A stretch of 64,000 nucleotides of DNA from Vreelandella olivaria. Its GTDB lineage: Bacteria > Pseudomonadota > Gammaproteobacteria > Pseudomonadales > Halomonadaceae. A program made the position numbers and the translations under genes. This document shows, piece by piece, positions 20,282 through 32,568 of this stretch. Position 1 is the stretch's first letter. Every line of letters begins with the position of its first letter. The stretch lies in NCBI GenBank assembly GCA_004295565.1, contig AP019416.1, positions 4,154,001 to 4,218,000 of the forward strand, written 5' to 3'. The notes under the pieces are model-generated. The model ran no database searches. It worked only from the letters and a program-made list of their open reading frames with translations, and was not told the DNA's origin.

Positions 20282-21411
20282 ATGCGCCGCTTGGCTATTA
20301 ATTTGCTGTGCTGGATGAGTTTGTTAAGCACTGCCGCATGCCTGGCAGGTGAGCCTGTAGAAGGTTTCCCTAAACAAGTTACCGATTTAGCAGGCCGCCA
20401 GGTGACCCTTTCAGCACCGCCGACTCGGCTGTTTCTAACCCAGCCGCGCCAGCTGTATGCCTTGGCATCGCTACTGGATGACCCAACCCCGCACTTGGCG
20501 GGCTGGGCTTATCCGCTGGCCGTGTTTGACCCCGCTATGGCCCAGCGCTTTATTACCCAGTGGCCTGCACTTGCCCAACTGCCCACGCTGTCCAGCGCGC
20601 CGACACCTCAGCTCGATAGCGAAGCGCTGCTGAACCTGGCGCCGGATCTGGTGCTGTTCGACCTCTCCCGTGCGGGCAGTGTGGAAGGCTCCCCGCTGGC
20701 ACGGCTGCTGGACGAGCTGGGCATTGCCTACCTGTTTATCGACTTTAACCGTCACCCGCTGGAGAACACGCCCAAAAGCCTGGCGCTGCTAGGCGAAGCC
20801 TTGGATGCGACCCCGCGTGCTCATCATGTTATCGCCCTGATTGAGCAGCACCTGGCACGTATCGACCGGCGCCTGGCCGAGCGGCCCGCCGACGCCCCCA
20901 CGGTGCTGATCAATGTCGCCCCTGGGGTCAAAGTTGACTGTTGCCGCACCAATCTACGCAACGGGCTTGCCGACTTAGTGGCCCGGGCGGGCGGCGATAA
21001 TGTTGCCGGTGCTTTAGCTCCTGGCGCATCGGCGACACTCAGCAACGAATGGTGCTTAGCCACCCGCCCGAGGTCGTTATCAATACCGCGGGGCAGTGGG
21101 CAGCAGGCGATGGCATCCGCGTAGGGCTTGGGATTAGCGATGCGGAGATTGCCCAAGACCTGCGCTCGCTTAGCCACGAACTGCCCGGCTGGCAGCATCT
21201 CGACGCCGTTCAGCAAGGGCAGTTCTACGCGCTTTGGCACGGTTTCCATCAAGGCCCCTTCGCCATCGTGGCACTGGAGCGTATTGCCCAGTGGCTGCAC
21301 CCCACGCTGTTTAGCGACCTCGACCCGGCCGCCACCTTCGATGCGCTGCTGCCCACCCCGCCAGCGCTAAGCCGCGAGGGACATTTCTGGGGCGCACTCA
21401 ACGCTCAATAA
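20282..21411 (+). CDS. Periplasmic iron-siderophore-binding protein (frameshift)
   Basis: An N-terminal signal peptide (INLLCWMSLLSTAACLAG) precedes a FepB/FhuD-like fold: VTDLAGRQVTLSAPPTRLFL, and LLNLAPDLVLFD, a hallmark of the family. The frame shifts near 21050. Adding one G after AATGG gives LSNEWVLSHPPEVVINTAGQ and the normal C-terminal lobe to GHFWGALNAQ. About 376 residues when joined. It captures the ferric chelate for the permease/ATPase encoded upstream. Confidence 0.88.
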
Positions 21412-21456
21412 CGCTTGCTCACTCCACCCACTGACGACAAAAGGATCGATCCCCCC

Positions 21457-23588
21457 ATGCTCCGCTCCCGAACCATAGCGCTGTTTTCGCCGCTGCTGCT
21501 TCTGAATCCGCTGCCCTATGCCTATGCTCAACAAACCAGCGAGACCGCTTCAGAAACAGTCTCAGAAACGGTCTCAGAAACAGTGATCGTCACCTCAGAT
21601 CGCCTCACGGACGTGGCCCCACATAGCTATCGGGCCCAGCGCTCCCGTTTGGCCAGCAAACAGCCGGTGTCGTTTCTGGAAGAAGCCCGCACGGTGGAAA
21701 CCGTCACTGCCCAGGTGATGGCCGATCATAATATCGACAGCCTCACTGAAGCGATGGCGATGGTCGCAGGGGTCACCGAAGGCAACACTATGGGCGGCAC
21801 CGAGGACGGCTTTATCAAACGCGGTTTCGGCAGCAACAGCGATGGTTCGACGCTGATCGACGGCATTCGCCAGCCCCGCGGCACCTTCTCCATGGCAACG
21901 GTGGATCATGTCGAAGTCCTCAAGGGGCCAGCCTCACTCTTTCAAGGCCAGCAGGATCCAGGCGGGGTGATCAACCTGGTGACCAAACGCCCGGAGTACC
22001 AGTGGCAGCGCGAGATCAGCGCCGAAACCACCTCCCTGGGCGGCGGCAATGCCAGTGTTGACGTCACCGGCCCGCTTGCCGATAGCGGCCTGGCGTTCCG
22101 GTTTATCGTCCATCATGAAGATGAAGACTCCTTTCGTGCCTTCGGTAATGACCGACGCACAATTGTTGCCCCTTCGCTACGCTGGGAAGGCAGCGACAGT
22201 CGTGCGCAGATCGCCTATGAGTACCGCGACTACGACTTGGATCTGGATCGCGGCACGGTGATTGTCAACGGCGAGCCCGCCAAGGTGCCCAACGACCGCC
22301 GTTTCGACGAACCCTGGTCGCGGGTATTCGGTCACGACGAAGCGGTCACCGCCTGGTGGGAGCAGGATATCAACAACGCCTGGTCGACACGCTTGACCTA
22401 CGGCTGGAACCGCCGCCAGTACAGCGATGGCCAGCCGCGAGTGCTGCGCGTGAATGAAGACACCGGCGCGCTAACCCGGCGTGCCGATGCCAATATCGGC
22501 TTTGACCGCCGCGTACAGTACACCGCCTGGGACACCACCGGCACCGCCACTCTGGCAGGTATGCGCCACGACCTCACTATCGGTGTGGATCATGAACGCC
22601 GCCGCGACTATCTGGCCGAGGTGTATCGTGGCACGGCGGTGACGGATCAAAATGTTTACGACATAAGCTACGGTGGCCTGAATTTGGATAGCGAGAGCCT
22701 CAACAGCTCGCTTAGCCAACGTTTGGATGAGATTAATAGCACCGGCGTTTACCTCAACGACCGCTGGCACTTCAACGACCGCTGGACGCTGGGGCTTGGC
22801 GGGCGCTATACCCACTACGAGCAGTTTGGTGGCCGTGGCCGCCCTTTCGTGACCGCCACCGATATCAGCGACGATATTTTCCTGCCGTCGCTCAGCCTGC
22901 TGCATCGCCTGAGCTCGGAAACATCGGTTTACGCCAGCTACAGTGAAGCTTTTGTGCCCAATGGCGCCGATAGCGATACCGGCAAAGCGCTGGATCCTGA
23001 ACACAGCATGGGCAGCGAAATCGGCGTCAAACACCTGTGGAATGACCAGTTCTCGTTGGCCGTTGCGCTGTTCGATATCCGCAAGGAGAATGTTGCCGTC
23101 TCCGACAACGGCGTCACCCGCACGGTAGGCGAAGCGGGCTCCCAGGGGTGGAGCTAACGGTTTCCGGCCAGTTGACCGATAGGCTCTCACTGCTAGGCGC
23201 TTACGCCTATACCGATACCGAAGTGCGCAAAGACACCGAAGGTACCCAGGGCAACCAGCTGACCAACGCCGCACGCCACACCGCCAGCCTCTACCTGGCG
23301 CACGACCTGACCACCGCGCCTGAGCTGGGCAATTGGCGCCTGGGTGGTGGGGTTCGTTATGTGGGTGAACGCGAAGGCGACGCTGACAACAGCTTCCAGT
23401 TAGACGCCTACACCGTCGCCGATGCCTTTATCGGTTGGGACACCCCTGGCTGGGCGACAACCTGCACCTGCAGCTCAACGCCAAGAACCTGTTCGACACC
23501 ACTTACTACCCCTCCAGCGGCGGCAGCACCCGGGTAGTGGTCGGCGACCCGCTGGAAGTTAGCTTGCAGGCGTCGGTTAAGTTTTTAA
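21457..23588 (+). CDS. TonB-dependent siderophore receptor (frameshifts)
   Basis: An outer-membrane ferric-siderophore receptor. It has a signal peptide (IALFSPLLLLNPLPYAYAQQ), a plug domain (TVETVTAQVMADHNIDSLTE, IKRGFG, VEVLKGPASLFQGQQDPGGV) and a 22-strand barrel ending VSLQASVKF. Shifts are near 23145 (after EAGSQGW) and 23447. At the end a T5 run that should be T4 would give a stop directly after the terminal Phe at 23588, the usual barrel end; as written the frame runs to 23644. A four-residue repeat (SETV, three times from 12-bp DNA repeats) follows the signal peptide. It is cotranscribed with the ABC importer genes upstream. Confidence 0.9.
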
Positions 23589-23680
23589 TTTCTCGGCGTG
23601 ACAACTTGCTCTTAATTAGCCTTTGTGACAACTTTCATACATGAGAAAGATATCATGGACTTAACAGCAGGAACGCGCCG

Positions 23681-24234
23681 ATGAAATGTACCGCATGCCA
23701 ACAAGGGAACTTAGTCCCCAGCTTTATTGATGCTCTTTTCCGCAGCCATACTTGCGACAATTGCGGCGGCAATTGGATCTTGATTGAAGATTACATCAGT
23801 TGGAAAGAACGTCACCCCGAACACGTATTTGAGGATATTGGTGTCGAGAGCATTGAAGCTGAAGATACCGTAGGCGCACTTATTTGCCCGGTGACCGGCG
23901 GCATTATGAGTAAATTTCGCATTACTAAAGATAATGCCCACCGCATCGACTATAGCGCTCGTGTAGGGGCGTTTGGCTAAATAAAGGCGAGTGGGAAATG
24001 CTGGTTGCGGAAGGACTGGCAGGCAATCTGAATAGCATACTGACAGATTCCTGGCAAAAACGGATACGTCAGGAAAAAACCAGTGAAACCTTTGAAAATC
24101 TTTATCGCAGCAAGTTTGGCGATACAGACTACCAAAAAGCCTGTGACGCTCGTGAGTGGCTACATAACCACGCTCAAAAAGCCGATTTACGTGCTTTCTT
24201 AATGGCAGAAAATCCTTTCTCGGCTATTGATTAA
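23681..24234 (+). CDS. TFIIB-type zinc-ribbon protein (frameshift)
   Basis: An N-terminal zinc ribbon (MKCTACQQGNLVPSFIDALF, then CDNCGGNWILIEDY) is followed by a second CP..GG segment (LICPVTGGIMSKFRITKD). The frame stops at 23980, but a one-base addition near 23975 continues it as GAFGLNKGEWEMLVAEGLAG. It then runs to the stop at 24234, giving about 184 residues. Proteins with this zf-TFIIB layout are widespread and of unknown function. SD-like GGAACG lies before the ATG. A strong terminator follows. Confidence 0.75.
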
Positions 24235-24269
24235 GTGCTTTAGGCTAGTGCTTTTAGATAAAGGATTAG

Positions 24270-24301
24270 TCAGCCGCTGATAACCAGCGGCTGATTTTTT
24301 T
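24270..24301 (+). terminator. Rho-independent terminator
   Basis: A perfect 9-bp stem CAGCCGCTG (24271-24279) / CAGCGGCTG (24285-24293) with a 5-nt loop is followed by ATTTTTTT. It ends the zinc-ribbon gene. Confidence 0.92.
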
Positions 24302-24316
24302 ATCGACTCAACACTA

Positions 24317-27300
24317 TTATCGATAACAAATGATTAACCAGGGGGGCGACAATACAGTCGGCATTAACCCTCCCCGGCCTTGCCTTCCCCACTGCCCAAC
24401 CCCCTCCGCAATCAAGCTTAATTGCCGCACCACCAGGGCACCGGTCTCTTCATTGCCACCGGTGAGTTGCCGACGCTGGAACTCTCGTTTGATATCTTCC
24501 CAGCGCTGCTTTTTCTTCTTCACTCAAGGTGCCTCTCAGCCCTTTCAGCTTGAGTAGGTTCTCTTCGGCGCCGTGGGTTAACAGCTGCGCTTCGCCGACG
24601 TAGTGGTCATCAATGATCGCGTCAAGCTCGTCGTCGCTGAGGATCGGCGACATCTTCTCCGCCAACCGATTCATATTGCGGTAGCTGCCCTGTAGCCGGA
24701 ACGGCGGCTCGGTGCGGTACTCATCGGCCTGGGCGCTGGAGGCGATATACTGCTGATTAACACGCAGCACCACTTCACGGGCTTTAAACATATTCTTCAA
24801 TACCGCGACGATCTCTTCGCGCTCTGCGGCGCTATAGTCGTGTTCAAAGTCGGTGCTCGGCACCTCCCGGCCCATGGCTATATCAACAAAGCGGTAGAAA
24901 TCGTCCATGCCGCGTGTAGCCAAAGAGGCGAGCACCGTATTGGCACTCATGGCGTTCTCGATGTAAGAGAGCGCAAATACCTCCTCCATGCCACTCAACA
25001 CATCGCCCAGGTTATAAACATCGGCGCGGTTGGCCAGCATATCGGGCACTTTGAAAACATCGCCGCTTTCGGTGTAGGGGTTACCCGCCATGGCGATACA
25101 GAAACGCTTACCGCGCATATCGTAGGTCTTGGTGCGCCCGTTCCAGATACCGTCAACCCGCCGACTGCCGTCACATAGCGAGATAAACTTCTGCAGAAAC
25201 TCTGGGTGAGTATGCTGAATATCATCCAGATAGAGCATCACGTTGTTGCCCATCTCAAACGCCAGGTTGAGCTTGATCAGCTCGGCCCGGGCGGTGGAGT
25301 GCGTCGCCGAGTCTGGATCCAGCGAGGTCACATCGTGACCAAGGCTGGGGCAGTTAATCTTCATAAAGATCAGCCCCAGGCGGTTCGCCACATACTCCAT
25401 CAGGGTGGTTTTACCGTAGCCGGGGGCGAGATCATCATCAGCAAACCGCTATTATCCGTTCGCCGCGTATCGCCTACAGTGCCCATCTGCTTAGCCAGGT
25501 TATCGCCAATAATGGGCAGATAGCTTTCGGTAATCAGCTTGTTACGCACAAAGGAGTTAAGCGGTTTGGGCAGATACTCTTCGAGCCTCAGCCGCTCCCG
25601 CTGCTCGCGTAGAATGAGCTGACGACGCTCTTGCAGTGCCGTCCAGTCGCGTATCACGACCTGCTCATGGTGGCGCAACCGCTCCTGAAAGTCATCGAGC
25701 TGAAGCGTGAGCTCCTGCTGCTCAAGCCGCCCATGCTGGCCCAGCAAGCCGGTAATGGTGAAGGCTAGCTCGACATTATGGGGCGCTGTGGCTAACCGAT
25801 CCGCCGTATTGAGCATGGCAATCGCTTCAGGCAGGTAGTGCAGCAACGCTTCTTGCTTGGCTTGCCCCGCGTGGGCCTGCAGCCAATGAGAAGTGATCAC
25901 CCAGCGGGCGCCAGGGTTACCCGCCACCACCGCCAAGGCCTCTTGGAAGTGTGCGTAGTGGCCCTGCTGCTGCATGGAGGTGGTAAAGCTCTCCACCAGG
26001 CTGGCAGCGTACTGAGTGACCGGAAAACGCTCCCCCTCTTCCGCCAGCTGGCGCACCAGAAAGTCGGTGGCACTGCTGATCTCACTCACCGAGCACTTGA
26101 TCTGCTGGGCCGATACAAAAGCGTCAAGCTGCGGCTGTACTTCCTGGATCAAGGCGTTGAGCAGATCCTCGTTGTTCATAATGCGGCACAGAATACCCGC
26201 CGATAGACAGCGGGCACGCAGGTTACGGGTCGCTTCTTCATCATGAATACGATCGGCCCAGAACAGCATTGCCAATGCCCGGGGCAGAGGCCCAAAGCCT
26301 AGCAAGCCAGCACTTTGGCGAGCCGGCCACAGGGTGCGTACGATCAGCGCAGCATCGTGATCGTGGATACCTTTTTCGTAGCTTTCGCGGTAGCGCGGCG
26401 AGGCAAAATTGGCTATCTGACGCTGCAGCTCGCTAAAATCTTCCACATTAATGGGCTTGGCACCGGGCTGCGCCAGTTCACCCATAAAGCGGTAGGCAAG
26501 GTACTCGGCGCGATAGACTGCGGGGCTTTCCGAAGGCAGCAGCATGCCCCAGTACTCTTGCAGCTCGTTCAGCCGCTCATCTTCCAGCGGCTCGTAATAC
26601 TGGGTGCCCGTCAGGTGCAGCATGATGCGCTCTTGGCGCGGCACCAGGGTTAAGTCGAGATGCTGCTGGTTGACGCTGAAGCGGTGACGCGGGCCTAAGC
26701 GAATAACATCGCCACCGGATTCATAGATATCGGAGCGGTCGCGCACGCTACGCATGGCAGCGTCTTGGGAGGAGCGTAGCCGCCCGGCGATATCGTCCGC
26801 CTCAAGGTTACCGCCCATTTCGCGTAGCTCATCGACCATGCTACGCACTTTGCCCACCATGGCATCCGCCGCGAAGAAGCTATGCAGCTCTTCCAGGGTT
26901 TCAAAGCGCTCCGTGCGTCGCTCCACATTGGCCAGGATTCGCTGACTGGCGTCGGTTAGGGTAGAGACGCGGCGTTGACGCTCATCCTGCAGCTGCTGGC
27001 GACGTGCTTCGATGCTTTCGTGGGCACTTTCACGCTGCTCAAGGATAGTGGTCAAAAATTCATCAAATTCACCGAACTGACTCTCCAGCTCCTGGAGCTG
27101 ATCGAGCATACGGGTCATTAACTGATCACAGTCATCGGGCTCCCGCAGCGCGCCGACACCGTTGGCCAGGCTCTGCTCAAACAGCCGAATCTGGGCCGCA
27201 AACTGCGCCTGGGCCTCGGCGCTCCCCTGCTCTCTTAGACGGATCTCAGCCTCGGAGCGTTGCTGATTAATCGAGGCGTAGATACTGGAGATATTTTCGG

Positions 27301-29279
27301 TGATCCGCGTTTGCTCGATAGCATCGCCGCCGGACATCGACGACAGCAGCCCTTGGATCATATCCAGACCCGCCGTCAACTCGCGGTAACGCCCTACACA
27401 CTCTGCCAACTGCTGGCGATTTTCCGCCTCGCCTACCTGCTCTTTTAACGCCGCCAGGGTTTCACGGTAGCCGTCCAAGGCTTCCGGCTGTGCAAGAAAG
27501 CTAAAGGTCTGCTGGGTCAGCGACTGTTCCGCTTTATCCAGCGCCTGCTCTAACGTTTGCAGGCGCTCTTCATCCAGGTAGCGGCGCTCGCGCAGCGCCA
27601 TTAGCCGCCCACGATGGTCGCGTAAGTGTTTCAGATAGGTAACGAATAGATCGGGGTTTTCCAACTACTGGGCTTGAGCTCCCGTAGCAGCGCCGCCTGC
27701 TGTTTCTCAACCTCGTCTAGCGCCTGGGCAGTCTGAGCACGAATCGCCTGGACTTTCTCATACTCATCGAGCATCAGTTCAGCGGTGTGCTTTAGCTGCT
27801 CAAGCGCGGCGTGAATGGTTTTAAAGTCAGCTTCACCAATCCAGTGGAACTGGTTCAGCGTGCGGTCGACTCGACGAATAATGGCGTTAAAGTGCCGCTC
27901 GGACGCCTGTTGCTCGTTAGCGAGCTGCACGATGCTATTGAGCTCGGCGATGCCGCGCACCAGATCTGGTTGCCGATCCGCCCTAGTGGCGTATCGTTGC
28001 GCACCGCGTCCTGGGCATGGAAGCGCTCCGACATAAAGGGCGTCGCCCATACCTGGATGGGGTGAACCAGCGTCGGCTCATCTTCGGCATAAAAAATTGC
28101 CAGATGGCCGTTTTCAAGTATCGCCGCCCCGTGCCCTACCATGGGGGTATCGACCTGCTTGCGGATCAAGTTGTAGCGATAAAGCACCACCTGTCCGGTT
28201 TGCGGCGCGTAGAAGATATACAGAACATCTTCGCCGTTTGGCGAGCGTACCATGCGCTTGAAACGCAGGTCTTCCTCGGGCACTTCGTAGGTGGTCAACT
28301 CTCCGGTATTTAAATAGTAGCCTGAAGGGAAAATCAGGCCGTGGTTTTCCGGCAGCTCAACCACCGAGCCCGCCATGGCATCGACACGTTTAACGTGCTG
28401 CTCGCCACGATTAAAAACATAGTAGCGCCACTGTTTCTCATTGAAGGGCAAAATGCGGATCAGCACCACCGCGCCGAGATCAGCATATTCAAAGGTGGCA
28501 TCGTCCAGCGACTGGGAGTCTGACTCCACTGGATCGGCAAATACCCCCTCACCGCTGCTGGTGTTGTTCTCGATCTTGAAGGTAATGTTGCCGCGCAGGT
28601 TATCAACGAAGACGGTATCGAGGATATTCAGGTGGGGAGCACGGCCTTGCTCCTGCATATCCCGACCTGCTGCCTGCCAGGGGAAGGCGAAGCGGTCGGG
28701 GAACACCAGATCGCGCTCGCCGCGGTTATCGATATAGCGGCTCACCTCGCCGCTCGCGGCTAATTCCCAGCGGAAGACACGCAGGTCGCTAAGTTTTTCA
28801 CCTATTTGAAAAGCGATCAGCAGCTTGTTGTTCAGGGTGACTAGTTGAACCAGCGTAGCGTGACTGTAGTATTTCTGGAGTTCTTTGAAATCCTGAACAA
28901 AGCGACTCTCGGTGAGGAAGCTATCCGCCATCGGCGCTTCGCTTAACTCAAGCCCCTCTTCATCATCTTTGAGGTGATAAAGCGCAAAGATATCGCTCGC
29001 CTCAAGCTCTTTGCGCAACCCCAATTGCACATTGAAGCCAAACAGGATTTGCTCACCAATACGCACCATATCGCGGGCAATGGCGTTATTTTCGGTACGT
29101 ACCCGGGCCCTGCCCAATAGCGCCATACTACTGCTACCAAACACATCCGCGCGGGCTTCGTTCAGCTTACCAATCGAAGCGCCCAGTTCGCCGCCCTGGG
29201 CTCTCAAGCGCCGCTGAATCGTCTCGAATGCGGTGCTTTCTCTGACGATGTTTTCAACCGAAGAGTGCTCCTTCGACAT
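24317..29279 (-). CDS. Giant DUF3686 / AAA ATPase, often annotated DNA repair ATPase (about four frameshifts)
   Basis: One protein of about 1650 residues in four or five frames. The N-terminal region (MSKEHSSVENIVRESTAFET onward) includes DUF3686-like sequence such as VFFNRGEQ-type strands (YYVFNRGEQHVKRVDAMAG). A long coiled coil covers the middle (QRRVSTLTDASQRILANVER). The C-terminal AAA module has Walker A SPPGYGKTTLMEYVANRLGL after adding one C at about 25425, Walker B VMLYLDDIQHTHPEFL, and sensor CIAMAGNPYTESGD. Other shifts lie near 24505, 27660 and 27960. The name DNA repair ATPase is a database habit, not a shown function. It is last in a run behind a YqiJ-like gene and flotillin, suggesting work at the membrane. 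I use MSKEH (SD AGGATG); an upstream in-frame ATG is at 29288. Confidence 0.82.
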
Positions 29280-29437
29280 AGTAGTCATCCTGAAAAGTGC
29301 TCACTAGAATAGCAAAGACCGCAATGGGGTGACGATTGCGGTCTTGGAAAGGTGTCGCCGGCCGCTTGGAACGACGTAGGCCGAGACTCTCTGCATAGGA
29401 GGGAAAGCGACTCTCTGCTTAGAGAGTCGCCCTGCCC

Positions 29438-31372
29438 TTAGGCAGATTCGGAGGCTTTGCCAGCATCGGCGTTCAGGGCACGATTCGCCAAGCCCGCCAG
29501 GGTAGCTTGCAGCGCTGGCGATTTATCGAGCACGCCTTGTACTGCTTTACCGTAGCCCAGGCCGGCGGTGAGTTTTTCAAACACATCGCTGTCGCCACCA
29601 ATCAGCTCAAATTTGGCATTGTGCATCGCGGCAGCCATCACCTTGCCATTTTCGAGCATGCCGATGCGCTGGGCTTCGATTTGCGCCATAACTTCTTTTC
29701 GTGGACTTCCAGGTTCATACGGAACTCTTCGAAGTGGCGTGCCTCTTCGGACATATTGTCGTAAGCGCGCAGCTTCTCGACCAAGCCATTGGCTTCAGCT
29801 TTGGCCATCGCTTCCCGGGCTTGTGCTTTTGCGGTGCCCAGCTTCTCTTCGCCCATCGCCTCAGCTTCAAGGCGCTGCTCAAGAATTCGCACTTCCGCCA
29901 AGCCAGCATCTTCATCGGCTTTCGCATTGGCCGTTTTAACCTCAGCCTGGGCAAAGCCTTCGCTACGCTGGGCGTGAGCACGCGCTTCGAGCACTTGCGC
30001 TTCGGCTAAACCGTCTGCCGCGGCAAGGGCTTGCTGGCCGCGCGCCTGCTTCTCTTCTGCGGCGGATTTCTTCTCTGCGGCGTCCAGGTCGGCTTGGGCG
30101 CGAATAACCGCCTCTTCCGCTTCCAGCTTGGAGCGCTCGAACACAGCTTCCGCTGCACGCACTTCTTTGAGCTTGCGCTCTTCGGCTTCGGCTTGGGCCG
30201 CAGTCAGGCGAGTGACCTTCTGGCGCTCCGCTTCAGCGCGGTTGCGCACATCGTTAATATTCTCTTCTTCTTCCGCCACGCTGCGCTCAACCGCAATACG
30301 CTGGCTGGTAATTTCGGCAATTTCCTTGCGCTCTTCTTCCAGCGCTTTTTCCATGCCGATTCGTTCAATTTCTACCGCACGCTCACGGTTTACGTCCTCA
30401 AGCTCTTTGGCCTGACGGATGCGCACCTCTTCAATCTGTACCGCACGCTCGCGAGCCTTGGTGGCCATTTCGATCTGGCGCTGTTTGTTCTCTTCGGCAA
30501 TCGCCAGCTCTTCGTCGGTTTTAATTCGCGCGGCTTCGCTTTTCGCACGCTCCTGCTGGAGCACCTGCTCAGCTTCGGACTGCTCACGAGACTGCAGGCT
30601 TTCGATTTCACGACGCTGGCGCGCTTCGGCATCCGCCTGGGTTCGCTCCAGCTCTAACGCTGCTTCCCGAGCGGAGACATTCTTGCGCTGAATTTCCAAC
30701 TCTTGGTCGCGTTCCAAGCGGTTGGTTTCAACATTGTGGCGAGCGGTAATCTCGGTAATGCATTTGATACCTTCTGAATCCAGAATATTATTCGGATCCA
30801 GCGAGCTTTTCGGCGTTTGCTCTAAATAGTCGATGGCGACATCTTCGAGAATATAGCCATTGAGGTCTTGGCCAATAGTCTCAACGATGGCGTCACGGAA
30901 CTGTTGCCGCTCTTCGAAGAGCTGCATAAAGTCCATCTTTTACCGACTGTCTTCAGTGCTTCGCTGAACTTGGCGTTAAACAACTCATTAACGGCGTCGC
31001 GATCGGAAGCACGGCCTACGCCAACGGATTTAGCAACCCGCAAGACATCTTCGGCTGTAGCATTAACACGCAGGTAAAACGCTACGCTGATGTCAGCACG
31101 CAAATTATCGCGGCAAATCAGCCCTCTTTCCCGGTACGATTGAGCTCCAGGGTGATCACCGACACCTTCATGGTTTCGGAACGGTGAACAACGGGCAGCA
31201 CCATAGCCCCGGTAAAGTAAACCTTGGGCGTTGCGGAAAGGTCATTGACGATTAATGCCTGCCCCTGGTCGATCTTCCGATAAAAGGCTTTAAACAGTGA
31301 CAGTATTACAAGCAGTGCAATAACAATCACACTGATGCTAACCAGTAGTGGCATGATCCACGACAAATCCAT
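29438..31372 (-). CDS. yqiK: Flotillin-like membrane scaffold protein, YqiK type (frameshifts)
   Basis: About 645 residues when joined. One N-terminal membrane span (IMPLLVSISVIVIALLVILS) leads into an SPFH/band-7 domain with SETMKVSVITLELNRTGKEG. A very long Ala/Glu-rich coiled coil follows (for example QRQIEMATKARERAVQIEEV), and the end is KFELIGGDSDVFEKLTAGLG. Shifts lie near 31115, 30950 and 29690. Flotillins form membrane microdomains or cages that organise other proteins. It starts 24 bp after the YqiJ-like gene, a well-known pairing. Confidence 0.88.
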
Positions 31373-31395
31373 CTTTATCTCCTGCACCAAGGCAA

Positions 31396-32028
31396 TTAAT
31401 CGGCTAAGCCGGCTTCAAAATCTTTCTCAGACACCACCCAGTACGCATCTTCATTAACCAAGTACTGAATGATGATGGCTCGCTCACCCCGCTCCAACGC
31501 TGAGTCGCTTCGCACTTGTAAAATAAGATGGTCACCATCGATATGTGCATCGGCGCGGCCTTTCTCTTTTGTCACCTCTGCCGAGCGAACGGTGCATTGC
31601 TTACCTGTCAAACGCTGCTCAATAGGCAGGTGCTGAGCGGGTCGAAAAAGGGGCCGCAAAGGGCGAATCAGAAAGGACGTTATGATAGTGGCGACAACAA
31701 ACCCTAATATCAGCACGACGCCATTAAACACCCACAGCAACAGGCCTGGGCTTAGGTGGGTTCCTAACAACAGCATCGCAAAATAGCTAAACAGCCAGCC
31801 GGTTAATGCCAACAGTGTAATCACTAGCGGCAGGGGAACGCCGTGCAAGCCCAGCGTTGCCAGCAAGCCACCCAATGCCAGTGAACCACCATCGCCAACA
31901 TCACCCTCTATGACATCGCTATCGGCCAGTCCCGATAACGAAAGTAACCAGTAAACAACAGCCACACAGAGCAGAACCGTAAAAATCACGGTGGGAAAGG
32001 TAGAGATAATCGAAATAAATAGAGGCAT
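31396..32028 (-). CDS. yqiJ: YqiJ-like OB-fold (NfeD-type) inner-membrane protein
   Basis: 210 residues from MPLFISIISTFPTVIFTVLL, intact. Three or four hydrophobic spans (VLLCVAVVYWLLSLSGLAD, LVITLLALTGWLFSYFAMLL, LLLWVFNGVVLILGFVVATI) precede a cytosolic OB-fold-like end (LTGKQCTVRSAEVTKEKGRA onward). Such NfeD-type proteins are encoded beside flotillins and act as membrane partners. Upstream in-frame codons to 32058 exist, but MPLFI gives the better hydrophobic start. Confidence 0.85.
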   Translation of the reverse strand: MPLFISIISTFPTVIFTVLLCVAVVYWLLSLSGLADSDVIEGDVGDGGSLALGGLLATLGLHGVPLPLVITLLALTGWLFSYFAMLLLGTHLSPGLLLWVFNGVVLILGFVVATIITSFLIRPLRPLFRPAQHLPIEQRLTGKQCTVRSAEVTKEKGRADAHIDGDHLILQVRSDSALERGERAIIIQYLVNEDAYWVVSEKDFEAGLAD

Positions 32029-32568
32029 GCACCTGAAACCCAGTGAAGCTAAACACAAGCGTCATCGATACCGGATGCCGCCATGAGTGATCGCCCTTTT
32101 CATTTTTGCTGAGAAAGGGTTCTTCTATGTACAGTCTACTAAGCTGACGCCAATTACCGCTTAGGCCTTGAACTCGAATTAGGTTCGGGTATTGCACTTC
32201 TGGCACTATCCCCTAAGTGCGAAGAAAAACTACAGCATCCACTCATAAAATCAATCAGGTCATCGACTTTTAAGAGATCTCTTACAAAACCAATAGCGAA
32301 TGTCTTACAAAATTGGGGGCTTTTCACTGAAATGCTGACAATTTCGAGCAAATCGAAGCAGACTGGTGGGCATGCCGACATTGTAGAACCAGATGGGTGA
32401 TGTACTCGCAAGCTGAACGATAAGCCACTTCCAAAAGAGATATCAGAGGCGAGCAGAGAGCTTGCCCATTAACAGCATCTCTAAAATACACGCTGGGTCG
32501 TCGACACGGGTGTTATCCATTAAGATTAACAACAGTGAGTCATTTCAACCTCATCGGGAGATACGTCC
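32029..32568. other. 540-bp gap without a recognisable gene
   Basis: It separates the YqiJ-flotillin run (minus) from the LysE gene (plus), so it must contain two divergent promoters. The short open frames inside show no family features. I see no strong inverted repeat, RNA gene or mobile-element end. Confidence 0.5.

Noticed and set aside
32154-32411. 85-codon minus-strand ORF in the gap upstream of the YqiJ-like gene
   Set aside because: No recognisable domain, no clear ribosome binding site, and its amino-acid make-up looks random.
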